Below, piece by piece: positions 9,403 to 18,758 of a stretch of DNA of 64,000 nt. The first letter of the stretch is position 1. Every line of letters starts with the position of its first letter. Under the pieces are notes generated by a model that was not told the DNA's origin, did not search any database, and saw nothing but the letters and a program-made list of their open reading frames with translations. The position numbers and the translations under genes are program-made. This DNA comes from CAVWDI01 sp963753725 (lineage in GTDB: Bacteria > Chloroflexota > Anaerolineae > Anaerolineales > UBA4823). The stretch lies in the NCBI GenBank assembly GCA_963753725.1, contig CAVWDI010000001.1:744001-808000 (forward strand). Reading direction: 5' to 3'.

Positions 9403-10377
9403 CTACTCTGCCTCCTCGCTTTCCTCTTCATCCTCGAGGTAGCCTTTCTCTTGCATCTTTTGACGCAGTTCCTGCAAGCTTTTTTCTCCAAAATTGCGGA
9501 TGGACATCACAGCTTCATCACCTTTTTCGAGTAACTCGAGTACTTCTCCTACGGTTGTGATTCCGGTACGCTTCAGGGAATTGAAAACTCGTACAGACAA
9601 ATCTAAGTTTTCTATCGGTGTTTCGATCATTTCACTTGTTAAGCGGCTGGCTTCTTCCTCTTCAAGAGTAATAGCGGTCAGCGATTCTTCACTGATCCCA
9701 GCCAGATGGCGTAAATGATCGATAATTATCTTCGAACTATTCGCTAATGCCTCTTCAGGTCCAACAGTGCCATCCGTCCAAACTTCGAGGATCAACCGGT
9801 CAAAATTTGTGCTCTGGCCAACCCGTGCATAACCAACATCCCAATTTACTCGCCTTACCGGGCTGTAAATTGCATCCACGGGAAGTTCTCCGATTGGTAA
9901 ACGACCTATCCGGTCATCCACCGGTGAATATCCACGACCACGCTCAACGTTCATTTCAATTTCAATATGAGCGTTGTCATCATCAACTGAAAAAAGATAT
10001 AAATCAGGGTTCATTATTTCAACTTCTGGTGGAGCAATAATGTCGCCTGCAGTAACCACACCACTGCCTCGGACTTCTAAATGTAATTGGGCAGAATCCA
10101 CTTCGTGAAGTTTCATTCTGAGTTGCTTTATTTGCAACATCACTCGAATGACGTCTTCCCTAACACCTGGGATATCGCTGAACTCATGCTGCACATCTGC
10201 AATTCGAATCGAGGTAACTGCTGCACCCTCAAGTGAGGAAAGCAATACCCGCCGAAGAGCATTCCCAATTGTTACACCATAGCCCCTTTCTAACGGGCTG
10301 ATTTCAAACTTACCGTAATTCCTCGCCTCGGCTTCACGCTCGATTTTCGGCATTACCATACTTATTAAACCTATCAC
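9403..10377 (-). CDS. rpoA: DNA-directed RNA polymerase subunit alpha
   Basis: 324 residues. The N-terminal assembly domain contains YGKFEISPLERGYGVTIGNALRRVLL. After a linker comes the C-terminal domain that contacts UP elements and activators (LDLSVRVFNSLKRTGITTVG...). The tail is acidic. The native start may be the internal ATG opening MVMPKIE or MPKIE rather than 10377. Operon order is rpsD-rpoA-rplQ. Confidence 0.97.
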   Translation of the reverse strand: MIGLISMVMPKIEREAEARNYGKFEISPLERGYGVTIGNALRRVLLSSLEGAAVTSIRIADVQHEFSDIPGVREDVIRVMLQIKQLRMKLHEVDSAQLHLEVRGSGVVTAGDIIAPPEVEIMNPDLYLFSVDDDNAHIEIEMNVERGRGYSPVDDRIGRLPIGELPVDAIYSPVRRVNWDVGYARVGQSTNFDRLILEVWTDGTVGPEEALANSSKIIIDHLRHLAGISEESLTAITLEEEEASRLTSEMIETPIENLDLSVRVFNSLKRTGITTVGEVLELLEKGDEAVMSIRNFGEKSLQELRQKMQEKGYLEDEEESEEAE

Positions 10378-10451
10378 GGTTCACCTCATCCCCATTCGCT
10401 GCTTTTTATCCACTTGTATACGACTGCTGTCAGAATAAAATCCTGGAATTT

Positions 10452-11090
10452 CTATCTCGAATAATACTCAACAACGAACTGTTCGTTGAGATTGCCGTCG
10501 ATCTCCGATCTTTCTGGAAGACGAATCAAGGTGCCAGACATATTATTCATGTTCCTGCTTAACCATGCTGGTACATTTTTATCTTCCGCGACGACAACCA
10601 GATCCTTAAAATAGGTTCTTTTTCGCGATCCATCTCTAACCGAGATTTCGTCACCTTCAGAAACCAGCATCGAAGGCACATCGGTCCGCCGTCCATTGAC
10701 GGAGAAATGTCCATGGGTTACCAGGAGTCTTGCTTGCGCTCTGCTGTCAGCAAATCCGAGACGGAATACAACATTATCTAAGCGAGATTCTAAAATCTGG
10801 AGTAAATTTAAGCCAGTCAGACCACGCCTTTCCAAAGATACTTCATAATATCGTCTGAACTGCTTTTCCAATATTCCATATACTCGACGAGCTTTTTGTT
10901 TTGCTCGTAATTGCCTGTTGTAATCAGACTCCCGTCTTCGGCGGTACTGCGCGCTCTTTCCATGTTGTCCAGGTGGGTATCCCCGCCTCTCAAATGCACA
11001 TTTCGGAGTGAAGCAGCGTTCGCCTTTTAAGAATAATTTTTCACCTTCACGGCGACATAATTTACAAACTGGGCCACGATATTTAGCCAT
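10452..11090 (-). CDS. rpsD: 30S ribosomal protein S4, zinc-binding form
   Basis: 212 residues. It keeps the N-terminal Cys pattern CKLC (9-12) with CFTPKC further on, the zinc-binding (C+) version of S4. The S4 RNA-binding domain follows (LESRLDNVVFRLGFADSRAQARLLVTHGHF). S4 nucleates 30S assembly and often represses the alpha operon translationally. Confidence 0.97.
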   Translation of the reverse strand: MAKYRGPVCKLCRREGEKLFLKGERCFTPKCAFERRGYPPGQHGKSAQYRRRRESDYNRQLRAKQKARRVYGILEKQFRRYYEVSLERRGLTGLNLLQILESRLDNVVFRLGFADSRAQARLLVTHGHFSVNGRRTDVPSMLVSEGDEISVRDGSRKRTYFKDLVVVAEDKNVPAWLSRNMNNMSGTLIRLPERSEIDGNLNEQFVVEYYSR

Positions 11091-11125
11091 AATCTTCCTA
11101 GATATCCTTCCTGCTTTCTATAATT

Positions 11126-11527
11126 TCAAACACGTCTTCTTTTCGGTGGTCTGCAACCATTATGCGGAATTGGAGTAACATCAGAAATTGATATCACTTT
11201 TAATCCCAAAGCCGCTACAGCACGAATCGCTGACTCTCGTCCAGGACCTGGTCCTTTTACAAATACTTGTGCTTCTTGCATCCCTAATGACTTTGCAGAA
11301 TTTAATGCCTGCTCTGCAGCCAGTCTGGCAGCGTATGGTGTGCTTTTCTTTGATCCCTTAAATCCAACGGAACCTGCACTTCCCCAAGCCACCGTATTCC
11401 CATCATGATCCGTTATTGTTATTATCGTGTTATTAAATGTAGCGAAAATATGTATCTGACCGGATGATAATGAACGTTTAGTTTTTCTACTGCTTTTACG
11501 ACGAGCTGATCTAACACTCTGAGCCAT
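11126..11527 (-). CDS. rpsK: 30S ribosomal protein S11
   Basis: 133 residues, containing HIFATFNNTIITITDHDGN and the C-terminal signature ISDVTPIPHNGCRPPKRRRV. It is a component of the 30S platform. It sits between rpsM and rpsD, the universal alpha-operon order. Confidence 0.97.
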   Translation of the reverse strand: MAQSVRSARRKSSRKTKRSLSSGQIHIFATFNNTIITITDHDGNTVAWGSAGSVGFKGSKKSTPYAARLAAEQALNSAKSLGMQEAQVFVKGPGPGRESAIRAVAALGLKVISISDVTPIPHNGCRPPKRRRV

Positions 11528-11564
11528 ACGACCTCACTTTTGCCTGATAACAATCGAAATATTT

Positions 11565-11954
11565 TTACTTCTTGGTTGCTCCACGACGACGACCTCGACC
11601 GGCCACTGTCTTCTTTGGACCTTTCCGGGTGCGGGCGTTAGTGCGTGTTCTTTGTCCATGAACTGGCAAGTTTCGTCTGTGACGAATTCCACGGTAACTG
11701 CCGATTTCAATCAAACGCTTGATATTTAACTGTACCTCGCGTCTCAGATCACCTTCTACCTTACAATTCTGATTAATATATTCACGCATTTTTGTGACAT
11801 CGGAATCGGTTAAATCCTTTACTCTTGTATCTGGATTTACACCCGTCTGAGATATAACTTGATTGGATAGAGTTGGACCTATTCCATAAATATAAGTCAA
11901 TCCGACCTCAATTCTCTTATCGCGTGGTAAATCAACACCCTCAATTCTTGCCAT
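11565..11954 (-). CDS. rpsM: 30S ribosomal protein S13
   Basis: 129 residues. It starts MARIEGVDLPRDKRIEVGLTYI, has the helix-two-turn-helix and RHRRNLPVHGQRTRTNARTRKGP, and ends with a basic tail (AGRGRRRGATKK). It sits in the 30S head and contacts P-site tRNA. rpmJ lies 6 nt upstream. Confidence 0.97.
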   Translation of the reverse strand: MARIEGVDLPRDKRIEVGLTYIYGIGPTLSNQVISQTGVNPDTRVKDLTDSDVTKMREYINQNCKVEGDLRREVQLNIKRLIEIGSYRGIRHRRNLPVHGQRTRTNARTRKGPKKTVAGRGRRRGATKK

Positions 11955-11960
11955 AATCTT

Positions 11961-12074
11961 CTATCCTTGTCTCTGCTTATGTTTTGGATTATCACAAATT
12001 ACGTACAAAACGCCTTTGCGTTTCACAATTTTGCAGTTTACACAACGTCTCTTTATAGATGCTGATACTTTCAT
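11961..12074 (-). CDS. rpmJ: 50S ribosomal protein L36, zinc-binding form
   Basis: A 37-residue gene read from the minus strand: MKVSASIKRRCVNCKIVKRK, then GVLYVICDNPKHKQRQG. The CxxC plus C-x4-H zinc ligands are intact. It lies between map and rpsM, its normal place. infA, which usually precedes it, is absent: only 97 nt separate it from map. Confidence 0.93.
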   Translation of the reverse strand: MKVSASIKRRCVNCKIVKRKGVLYVICDNPKHKQRQG

Positions 12075-12171
12075 TTTGAAATACTCCTTCAGCCAAAACC
12101 CCAATTATACCTGTTGTGATCTTTTTCGTCCAGTCAACCAACTGCTTTTCGAAAAACCAATCATCACCTCA

Positions 12172-12936
12172 TTACGGATTTGTAAGGATGACAGGGTCTC
12201 CTTCCGTCACACCTACAGTGTGCTCGAAGTGGGCCGTTAACGATCCATCTGATGAGACCACAGTCCACATATCTTTTAGCACTCGGGTCTTATCTGTACC
12301 GACAAGCACCATAGGTTCGATAGCAATTGTCATTCCGGGCTGTAGAACTAAACCCTTACCCGGAGTACCATAATTTGGCAACTGCGGTCCTTCATGCATT
12401 TTGCGACCCACGCCGTGACCCGTATAAATTCGTGTTACATGCAAACCATATCCTTCTACATACTCTTGAATACTTGCCGAAACATCCCCAATTCTATTAC
12501 CAGCCCTCATCTTTTTGATACCTTCATAAAGAGATTGCTGAGTGATATCTAATAAGTTCTGAGCCTGCGGAGTGATTTCTCCTACTCCAATGGAAAAGGC
12601 TGAGTCTCCCACAAACCCCTTGTATTTTGTGCCGCAATCTACTGACACGATATCACCTTTTTTTAATTTGCGGTTACCAGGAATGCCGTGTACCAATTCC
12701 TCATTTATGCAGATCGTTAATGTTGCTGGATAAGGATAAGGTCCAGGATAGCCTTTAAAGACCGGGATTGCGCCATTTTTACGGATGACATCCTCTGCAA
12801 TTGCATCCAGTTCTGCGGTTGTGATTCCAGGTCGAATCGAATTACGAACCGCAGTTAATGCTTTGGAATTCAACCTGCCTGCCTCGCGCATAAACGCAAT
12901 TTCTTGCTTGTTCTTGAGAACTATATTTCGGTCCAT
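12172..12936 (-). CDS. map: Methionine aminopeptidase type I
   Basis: Removes N-terminal Met from nascent proteins. About 254 residues from the ATG at 12936 (MDRNIVLKNKQEIAFMREAG). It contains the metal ligands in VDCGTKYKGFVGDSAF, GHGVGRKMHEGP, the Glu of AIEPMV and the Glu of HFEHTVGV. The frame is open upstream to 12996, but that would overlap adk. The chosen start lies 19 nt after the adk stop. The adk-map pair is typical of the spc/alpha junction. Confidence 0.94.
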   Translation of the reverse strand: MDRNIVLKNKQEIAFMREAGRLNSKALTAVRNSIRPGITTAELDAIAEDVIRKNGAIPVFKGYPGPYPYPATLTICINEELVHGIPGNRKLKKGDIVSVDCGTKYKGFVGDSAFSIGVGEITPQAQNLLDITQQSLYEGIKKMRAGNRIGDVSASIQEYVEGYGLHVTRIYTGHGVGRKMHEGPQLPNYGTPGKGLVLQPGMTIAIEPMVLVGTDKTRVLKDMWTVVSSDGSLTAHFEHTVGVTEGDPVILTNP

Positions 12937-12955
12937 ACTCGTTTCGTTGTGACGT

Positions 12956-13603
12956 TTAAGAGATGGATTTATATAGGTCTTCATGGACCTGTTCAATCGT
13001 CTGTTCTCCGTCTACTTCTACCAATAATCCAGATTTTGTGTAATATTCGATTAAAGGCATCGTATTTTCAAAATATACTTGAATGCGGTTTTTCACCGTT
13101 TCTTCTTTATCGTCTTCCCTTTGATAAAGCTCTGATCCATCAAAATCACAAATTCCATCTTGAGCAGGAGCATTGTGAAGTTCATGAAAAACATGACCTT
13201 CTGCCCGGCATGTCCATCGCCCTGCTAATCTCTTGACCAATACATCTTCCGGGACATTGATGTAAGGCACATTATTCACGCGGCCATCGAATGTATTCAA
13301 TAGATCTTCCAATGCATCAGCTTGAGCAGGTGTGCGAGGGAAACCATCTAACAACGCACCTTCTTGACAATCCTGACGTGATAAACGCTCTTGGATCATA
13401 GAGATCGTCAACTGATCTGGAACCAGATCACCACGATTCATATAACTCTTAGCTTTTTTTCCTAATTCCGTTTGGTCTTTTATGTTCTCACGGAAGATGT
13501 CACCAGATGAAATATGCGGCAAATTCAATGCGTTCGCAAGCAATTGGGCCTGCGTACCTTTACCTGCACCTGGTGGACCTAATAACACGATATATGTCGG
13601 CAT
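12956..13603 (-). CDS. adk: Adenylate kinase, long-LID form
   Basis: ATP + AMP = 2 ADP. 215 residues with the P-loop GPPGAGKGTQA (8-18), the NMP-binding HISSGDIFRE and DGFPRTPAQA. The long LID domain has a partly kept metal-binding pattern: one Cys and a His in TCRAEGHVFH, then CDFD. It lies between secY and map, the usual order. Confidence 0.96.
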   Translation of the reverse strand: MPTYIVLLGPPGAGKGTQAQLLANALNLPHISSGDIFRENIKDQTELGKKAKSYMNRGDLVPDQLTISMIQERLSRQDCQEGALLDGFPRTPAQADALEDLLNTFDGRVNNVPYINVPEDVLVKRLAGRWTCRAEGHVFHELHNAPAQDGICDFDGSELYQREDDKEETVKNRIQVYFENTMPLIEYYTKSGLLVEVDGEQTIEQVHEDLYKSIS

Positions 13604-13615
13604 TGTTAATCCAAA

Positions 13616-14956
13616 TCAACGTATCAATAATGCATCTTCATAACCGTGGATCTTGAGCTCTGCTTCAATATTAAAGAACACATCTCTCACGACACCAACC
13701 ACGATTAGCAAGCCTGCTGATTGTACGAGCATCAAGCCCGAGTTTGCCCCAAAGGGAAAGATTAATCCGAGCAGCCATGGTAGGACTGCAACCAGACCTA
13801 AGAATAATGCGCCTGGAAGTGTAATCCGGCTTAATACTTTGTTCAAATACCTTTGAGTTGGTGCTCCAGGACTAACGCCTGGAATCCTTGCGCCCACTCT
13901 TTTCAAACTTTCACCATAATTCTGTTGAGTGAAAAGTACATTGGTATAAAAGAATGTGAAACCTACAACCATTAAGAAATATAGTATCCAATAAACATTA
14001 CCCTGCCCACCAAATATATCTTGTACAGTTGTAGCAAGATTGGCTAACCAGACAATTTCTGATTGAGTGAAGAAACTGGCTAAAATCGCCGGGAATGTAA
14101 GTAAGGACTGAGCAAAGATTATCGGGATCATGCCTGCCATATTCACCATCAAAGGCAGCGTCCCTTTCACCGGCATCGACATTTTATTGCCAACCCGGCG
14201 ACCAGGATACATTACAGGAACATTCCTCCTGCCTTGCTGAACGAAAACAATCGCAAATATTGTTAGAAGTGTGACAACAGTAGCAATCACAATCAAAATT
14301 ACCCGGTTTTGTTCATCGGCCAGCAAGCGGGCGAAGTTGATTGGAATACGTGACACAATTCCTGCAAATATGATCAAAGATAGACCCTGGTTCCTGAGAC
14401 CAAATTCAGAGATCAGCTCGCCCAACCAAATTGCGAACATAGTCCCAGCAGTCATACTAATTACAACCGCTAAAGAAGCTAAAGTATCACCACCGCGGAA
14501 TCCAAAGTTTTCAATAATCGGAACCCCGCCGGTTAATGAACTGAAGATATTAATTTGTCCAATCGCTTGCAGAGCTGCCATCGGTACCGCCAGCATGTAG
14601 GTCCATTTTTCCATCCATTTTCGGCCCTCACGCGGATCTTCTTCCATTCTCCGCTGTAAAGCTGGAATAATCGGAACCAAAAGTTGAAGAATAATCTGTG
14701 CGGTAATATACGGATAAACACCCATTGCCAGCACAGAGAAATTCGATACGGTACCACCGGAGAGTAAATCAAGCAGTCCAACCAGGGTACCACCCGCACC
14801 CCCACCTTCGAATATACTTGCTATCGCTTCCCGATTCGCCCCTGGTACTGGTACATGCGCAGCCAAGCGATATATGGCTAATAGCAAGATTGTTATTAGT
14901 ATTCTTTTCCGAATATCATGTGCTGCCCAGATGTATCGCCAAGCAGAACGCTTCAT
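13616..14956 (-). CDS. secY: Protein translocase subunit SecY
   Basis: Channel subunit of the SecYEG translocon in the cytoplasmic membrane. 446 residues with ten hydrophobic segments. It has the plug/TM2 region NFSVLAMGVYPYITAQIILQ and the large cytosolic loop with MYPGRRVGNKMSMPVKGTLP. It follows rplO and precedes adk, the standard spc order. Confidence 0.97.
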   Translation of the reverse strand: MKRSAWRYIWAAHDIRKRILITILLLAIYRLAAHVPVPGANREAIASIFEGGGAGGTLVGLLDLLSGGTVSNFSVLAMGVYPYITAQIILQLLVPIIPALQRRMEEDPREGRKWMEKWTYMLAVPMAALQAIGQINIFSSLTGGVPIIENFGFRGGDTLASLAVVISMTAGTMFAIWLGELISEFGLRNQGLSLIIFAGIVSRIPINFARLLADEQNRVILIVIATVVTLLTIFAIVFVQQGRRNVPVMYPGRRVGNKMSMPVKGTLPLMVNMAGMIPIIFAQSLLTFPAILASFFTQSEIVWLANLATTVQDIFGGQGNVYWILYFLMVVGFTFFYTNVLFTQQNYGESLKRVGARIPGVSPGAPTQRYLNKVLSRITLPGALFLGLVAVLPWLLGLIFPFGANSGLMLVQSAGLLIVVGVVRDVFFNIEAELKIHGYEDALLIR

Positions 14957-14979
14957 ATCCTTGACTCCTTGTTGTTGTT

Positions 14980-15432
14980 TTACTCAATAATTTCAACACT
15001 GCCGCCAGCAGCTTCAATCTTCGTTTTGGCGTTTTGGCTAATGCGATGTACTTTAACATTAAATACCGCGTCAACATCCCCACGACCTAACAGCACCACA
15101 GATTTTCGAACATCCTTGATTATCCGCTTTTCTGAGAGCGTCTCAGGGGATATTATGCTGTCCGTTTCAAATTTCTCAAGTTGATCAATATTGACTTCGT
15201 AATAATCAACCTGATTGATGGGGGTAAATCCTTTACCACGCAAAAAGGGTAAACGGCGGAAGAACGGTAAATTTCCACCTTGGTGGTAAAGTCTGGTACC
15301 TCCACCTGCACGAGCGCCCTGGCCTTTGGTACCTCGTCCGGCTGTTTTTCCTTGTCCGGCGGCAGGCCCTCTGCCCACTCGTTTTCTTCTCTTTTTTGAT
15401 CCTTCACTCGGTTTCAGGTCGTGTAATTCCAT
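14980..15432 (-). CDS. rplO: 50S ribosomal protein L15
   Basis: 150 residues. It has the Gly/Arg-rich rRNA-binding start (RKRVGRGPAAGQGKTAGRGT), the signature GFTPINQVDYYEVNIDQL and the C-terminal globular part ending AAGGSVEIIE. It is flanked by rpmD and secY. Confidence 0.97.
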   Translation of the reverse strand: MELHDLKPSEGSKKRRKRVGRGPAAGQGKTAGRGTKGQGARAGGGTRLYHQGGNLPFFRRLPFLRGKGFTPINQVDYYEVNIDQLEKFETDSIISPETLSEKRIIKDVRKSVVLLGRGDVDAVFNVKVHRISQNAKTKIEAAGGSVEIIE

Positions 15433-15440
15433 GTCCTAAC

Positions 15441-15647
15441 CTATGCTTCCTCTTCAACTTTAACAAGATGGCTTACTTTATTCACCATGCCGCGCAATAC
15501 AGGAGAGTCAACATGTTCAACAGTCTGTTGCATGCGACGCAAACCTAAGGCTTCGATGGTTGATTTTTGATTTTTTGAATACCCTATTGGGCTTTTCACC
15601 AATGTTATGCGGATATTTTTTTCTTTCTTTTTTGCGGATCTTGCCAT
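15441..15647 (-). CDS. rpmD: 50S ribosomal protein L30
   Basis: 68 residues, with IRITLVKSPIGYSKNQKSTI and LGLRRMQQTVEHVDSPVLRG, the bacterial L30 core. It sits in its normal place between rpsE and rplO with 1-nt and 8-nt gaps. Confidence 0.95.
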   Translation of the reverse strand: MARSAKKKEKNIRITLVKSPIGYSKNQKSTIEALGLRRMQQTVEHVDSPVLRGMVNKVSHLVKVEEEA

Positions 15648-15648
15648 T

Positions 15649-16170
15649 TTATTTCCGCTCCCAGTAAGGAACTAACTCCTCGGGTGATTTTCCTCGTTTT
15701 GCTGCTTCATCCTTGATGGATTTTAATTGGTCCAAGGCGTCCATTGTTGCCAAAACCACATTTAGAATATTGCTGCTCCCCAAGGATTTCGTCAATATAT
15801 CCGATATACCTGCTGCCTCAATGACTGCTCTGACACCACCTCCAGCAATTACCCCTGTACCTGGTGAGGCAGGTTTTAACAGCACCCTTGCTCCGGCCAC
15901 TTTACCGATTACCTCATGGGGTATGGTGGATTTATAAAGCGACACAGCGTGCATATTCTTGCGGGCTTTTTCGTTAGCTTTTCGCATTGCATCTGGAACG
16001 GCATTCGCTTTCCCAATACCAACTCCTACACTTCCACGATTATTTCCGACCACAACTGTCACGCGGAAGGAGAAACGACGTCCACCTTTGACCACTTTGG
16101 CGACTCGTTTGATATCGACCACACGCTCACTAAGTTCCTGTGTTAGTTCTGAATACTCGAAATCTGACAT
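15649..16170 (-). CDS. rpsE: 30S ribosomal protein S5
   Basis: 173 residues. The dsRBD-like N-terminal half contains GGRRFSFRVTVVVGN. The C-terminal half includes PASPGTGVIAGGGVRAVIEA, which matches the S5 signature. S5 acts in decoding accuracy. Order rplR-rpsE-rpmD. Confidence 0.97.
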   Translation of the reverse strand: MSDFEYSELTQELSERVVDIKRVAKVVKGGRRFSFRVTVVVGNNRGSVGVGIGKANAVPDAMRKANEKARKNMHAVSLYKSTIPHEVIGKVAGARVLLKPASPGTGVIAGGGVRAVIEAAGISDILTKSLGSSNILNVVLATMDALDQLKSIKDEAAKRGKSPEELVPYWERK

Positions 16171-16234
16171 AAATTTCTCCTAAATAGAGGGGTGTAAATT
16201 TCCTCTGACAATGGAAATTAATTACAAACCACTA

Positions 16235-16603
16235 CTATATTTTCAATCCACCTTCACGTGCCCCTTCCGCTACGGCTCCTACACGTCCGATATACTGATA
16301 TCCTCCTCTATCGAAAACCACTTCTGTTATACCTTTCAACTTCGCTCGCTCAGCAAGTGTTTTTCCAACTAAGGCAGATTGTTCGGTTTTGTTTAACCCT
16401 TTCATCTTCGCTCGAAGTTCCTTATCGATACTCGATGCAGACACAAGAGTGTTGCCCGCTTCATCATCAATTATCTGAGTGTATATCTCGGATAGACTTC
16501 TAAAAACATTCAAGCGGGGACGCTCTCCAGTCCCAACAATTTTACGTCGTACACGATTGTGCCGGCGAATTCTCGCTTGAGAACGCGATTTTTTCTTAGC
16601 CAT
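16235..16603 (-). CDS. rplR: 50S ribosomal protein L18
   Basis: 122 residues from the ATG at 16603: a Lys/Arg-rich start (MAKKKSRSQARIRRHNRVRR), then RPRLNVFRSLSEIYTQIIDD and the end FDRGGYQYIGRVGAVAEGAR. It binds 5S rRNA. The frame is open further upstream to 16726, but that stretch is rplF in another frame. The start overlaps the end of rplF by 8 nt. Confidence 0.95.
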   Translation of the reverse strand: MAKKKSRSQARIRRHNRVRRKIVGTGERPRLNVFRSLSEIYTQIIDDEAGNTLVSASSIDKELRAKMKGLNKTEQSALVGKTLAERAKLKGITEVVFDRGGYQYIGRVGAVAEGAREGGLKI

Positions 16604-17150
16604 ATTCCTGCACCCTTCCTGCTTTACCTGCCTTCCGGCGAATATGCTCATCCAGGTACTTAATCCCTTTACCTTTATACGGCTCAGGGGGACGAACCTT
16701 TCGAATGTCGGCAGCAATGTGTCCAACCACCTGTTTATCGTAGCCCTTCACTTTTATCTGACGTGTCTTTGGTTCGACTTCAAACTCAATTCCGTCAGGT
16801 GGTTCAACAGTAACAAGGTGTGAATATCCAACGTGCAAAATTAAATTTTTTCCCTCGAGTTCAGCTCGATAGCCAACACCATTTATTTCCAATATTTTTT
16901 CAAATCCGGATTTGACACCAGTAACCATATTGTTGATTATAGCGCGTGTCATACCATGATATGCTCGATACATTCGATCATCCGAAGGACGTTCAACAAT
17001 AATTTCTTCGTCTTTCAAGGAAATCTTCATTTCCGCTGGGAAAGTGTGCTCGAGTTCACCTTTTGGTCCTTTTATCAGGACATGTGTACCTTTTATCTTC
17101 ACATCAACATCTTGAGGCACTTCCACAGGTAATTTTCCAATTCTGGACAC
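16596..17150 (-). CDS. rplF: 50S ribosomal protein L6
   Basis: 184 residues, with the two repeated beta domains and the C-terminal signature PEPYKGKGIKYLDEHIRRKAGK (positions near 160-181; key residues PxPYKGKGI and RRK). It sits near the factor-binding centre. It follows rpsH. Confidence 0.97.
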   Translation of the reverse strand: MSRIGKLPVEVPQDVDVKIKGTHVLIKGPKGELEHTFPAEMKISLKDEEIIVERPSDDRMYRAYHGMTRAIINNMVTGVKSGFEKILEINGVGYRAELEGKNLILHVGYSHLVTVEPPDGIEFEVEPKTRQIKVKGYDKQVVGHIAADIRKVRPPEPYKGKGIKYLDEHIRRKAGKAGRVQEYG

Positions 17151-17204
17151 CTTATCTACCTCCTAATTTCGCTTCACAACACATAATCCATGTTTTAGTA
17201 ACTG

Positions 17205-17618
17205 TCACCAGATTTTGCACAATACCTCTCCGCCCACACCCAATTGTCTGGCACGTTGACCTGTCATCACACCTTTCGGGGTAGATAGAATTGCTATCCC
17301 TATTCCGGATAACACCCATGGAATCTTTTGTTTATTGGTGTACACCCTGCGACCGGGTCTACTCACTCTTTCCAGGCCATCAATAACCGGACGACGCGTA
17401 CGGCGTTCACCAACATACTTTAATCGGATTCGTAATACTTTCGAACCAACAACTAGCCCATCAACTACTTCAAGACTTTCGACGTAACCTTCGTCAACCA
17501 AAATTTGAGCGATGGCAACTTTAATCTTGGAACTTGGCATTGCAACAACTCTATGATCCGCCATTACACTGTTGCGGATACGGGTTAACATGTCACCAAT
17601 TGGATCATTAACACTCAT
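17205..17618 (-). CDS. rpsH: 30S ribosomal protein S8
   Basis: 137 residues. It starts MSVNDPIGDMLTRIRNSVMA and ends with the signature GIAILSTPKGVMTGQRARQL followed by GGEVLCKIW. It binds the central domain of 16S rRNA and in many bacteria represses the spc operon. Confidence 0.97.
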   Translation of the reverse strand: MSVNDPIGDMLTRIRNSVMADHRVVAMPSSKIKVAIAQILVDEGYVESLEVVDGLVVGSKVLRIRLKYVGERRTRRPVIDGLERVSRPGRRVYTNKQKIPWVLSGIGIAILSTPKGVMTGQRARQLGVGGEVLCKIW

Positions 17619-17635
17619 TTATTTCTCCTCCACCA

Positions 17636-17818
17636 TTACCAGGAAGATTTCACGACACCGGGAATTTTACCCTCAAGCGCCAGCTCTCGGAAACATATAC
17701 GGCATAATCCAAACCTGCGCATATATCCACGTGGTCGACCGCATAACTTGCACCGGTTGCGGACGCGTGTTGGGTACTTCCTTCGGGTTTCCCTAATGGG
17801 CATACACTTTTTCGACAT
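17636..17818 (-). CDS. rpsN: 30S ribosomal protein S14, zinc type (type Z)
   Basis: 60 residues with the four zinc ligands CKLCGRPRG...CRICFRELA. This is the short zinc-binding S14 used by Gram-positive bacteria, Chloroflexota and others. It lies between rplE and rpsH, its normal position. Confidence 0.95.
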   Translation of the reverse strand: MSKKCMPIRETRRKYPTRVRNRCKLCGRPRGYMRRFGLCRICFRELALEGKIPGVVKSSW

Positions 17819-17821
17819 CGA

Positions 17822-18370
17822 TTATCCTTCCTGCCTAAACGGCATTCCTAAAGATTGCAGCAATTGCCTGCCTTGATCATCATCACCGGCACTGGTAACA
17901 ATTGAAACTTCTAGACCTCTAATTTTGTCTACTTGATCATATTCAATCTCCGGAAACACCAGTTGCTCCCGAAGACCCATGGTGTAATTACCTCTACCGT
18001 CAAAAGAATTTGGCGACACTCCGCGAAAATCACGTACCCGCGGCAGGGCAATATTTAACAACCGGTCAAGAAACGCCCACATACGGTCACCACGTAATGT
18101 AACTTTTGCGCCAATTGATTGGCCTTCTCGTAATTTAAAGTTCGCGATGCTTTTTCGAGCTTTGGTTACAACAGGCTGTTGACCTGTAATCCGACTCAAA
18201 TCTGATACGGCTGCATCTAGAGCTTTCGAATTATCAATCGCTTCACCAACACCAATATTAACAACTACCTTGCTCACTTGAGGAACTTGCATAATGTTTT
18301 CAAGATTGAGCGCATTCATCAATGCCGGCACTGTTTCTTCTAGATATTCATCTTTCAACTTCTGGCTCAT
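17822..18370 (-). CDS. rplE: 50S ribosomal protein L5
   Basis: 182 residues, with LENIMQVPQVSKVVVNIGVG near the start and RDFRGVSPNSFDGRGNYTMG in the middle, both family signatures. It binds 5S rRNA and contacts P-site tRNA. It stands between rplX and rpsN. Confidence 0.97.
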   Translation of the reverse strand: MSQKLKDEYLEETVPALMNALNLENIMQVPQVSKVVVNIGVGEAIDNSKALDAAVSDLSRITGQQPVVTKARKSIANFKLREGQSIGAKVTLRGDRMWAFLDRLLNIALPRVRDFRGVSPNSFDGRGNYTMGLREQLVFPEIEYDQVDKIRGLEVSIVTSAGDDDQGRQLLQSLGMPFRQEG

Positions 18371-18394
18371 CCAACTCGCTCCAAATAATTATTT

Positions 18395-18724
18395 TTAATC
18401 GAATTCAGCTTTACACTTTTTACAGACTCTCTGTATTTCTTTTCCGGTCCGAATAATTCCAATTCTTGAGGGTTCATTACATACCGGGCAAACAAGCATC
18501 ACGTTTGAAATCGATAAAGGTCCTTCGAATTCAATAATCCCAGGCGAAAGTGATCTACCTCGGGTTTGGACCTGAGCCTGGTGCTTTTTCCGCATATTCA
18601 CATGCTGGACAACCAGCCGACCTTCCTCCGGTAAGACTTTTATGACCTCGCCTCTTTTTCCTTTATCTTCAAAGCGCCCACTAATAATTTCTACGGTATC
18701 GCCTTTTCGGATTTTTACCTTCAC
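18395..18724 (-). CDS. rplX: 50S ribosomal protein L24 with C-terminal zinc ribbon
   Basis: 109 residues. It has the KOW motif KIRKGDTVEIISGRFEDKGK (3-22) and VVQHVNMRKKHQ. The C-terminus CPVC...CKKC is a zinc-ribbon-like tail found in some bacterial L24 proteins. It starts 23S folding. Order rplN-rplX-rplE. Confidence 0.96.
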   Translation of the reverse strand: MKVKIRKGDTVEIISGRFEDKGKRGEVIKVLPEEGRLVVQHVNMRKKHQAQVQTRGRSLSPGIIEFEGPLSISNVMLVCPVCNEPSRIGIIRTGKEIQRVCKKCKAEFD

Positions 18725-18758
18725 TGTTTTCGCTCCTTCAAAAATCTCGGGCAGGCCT

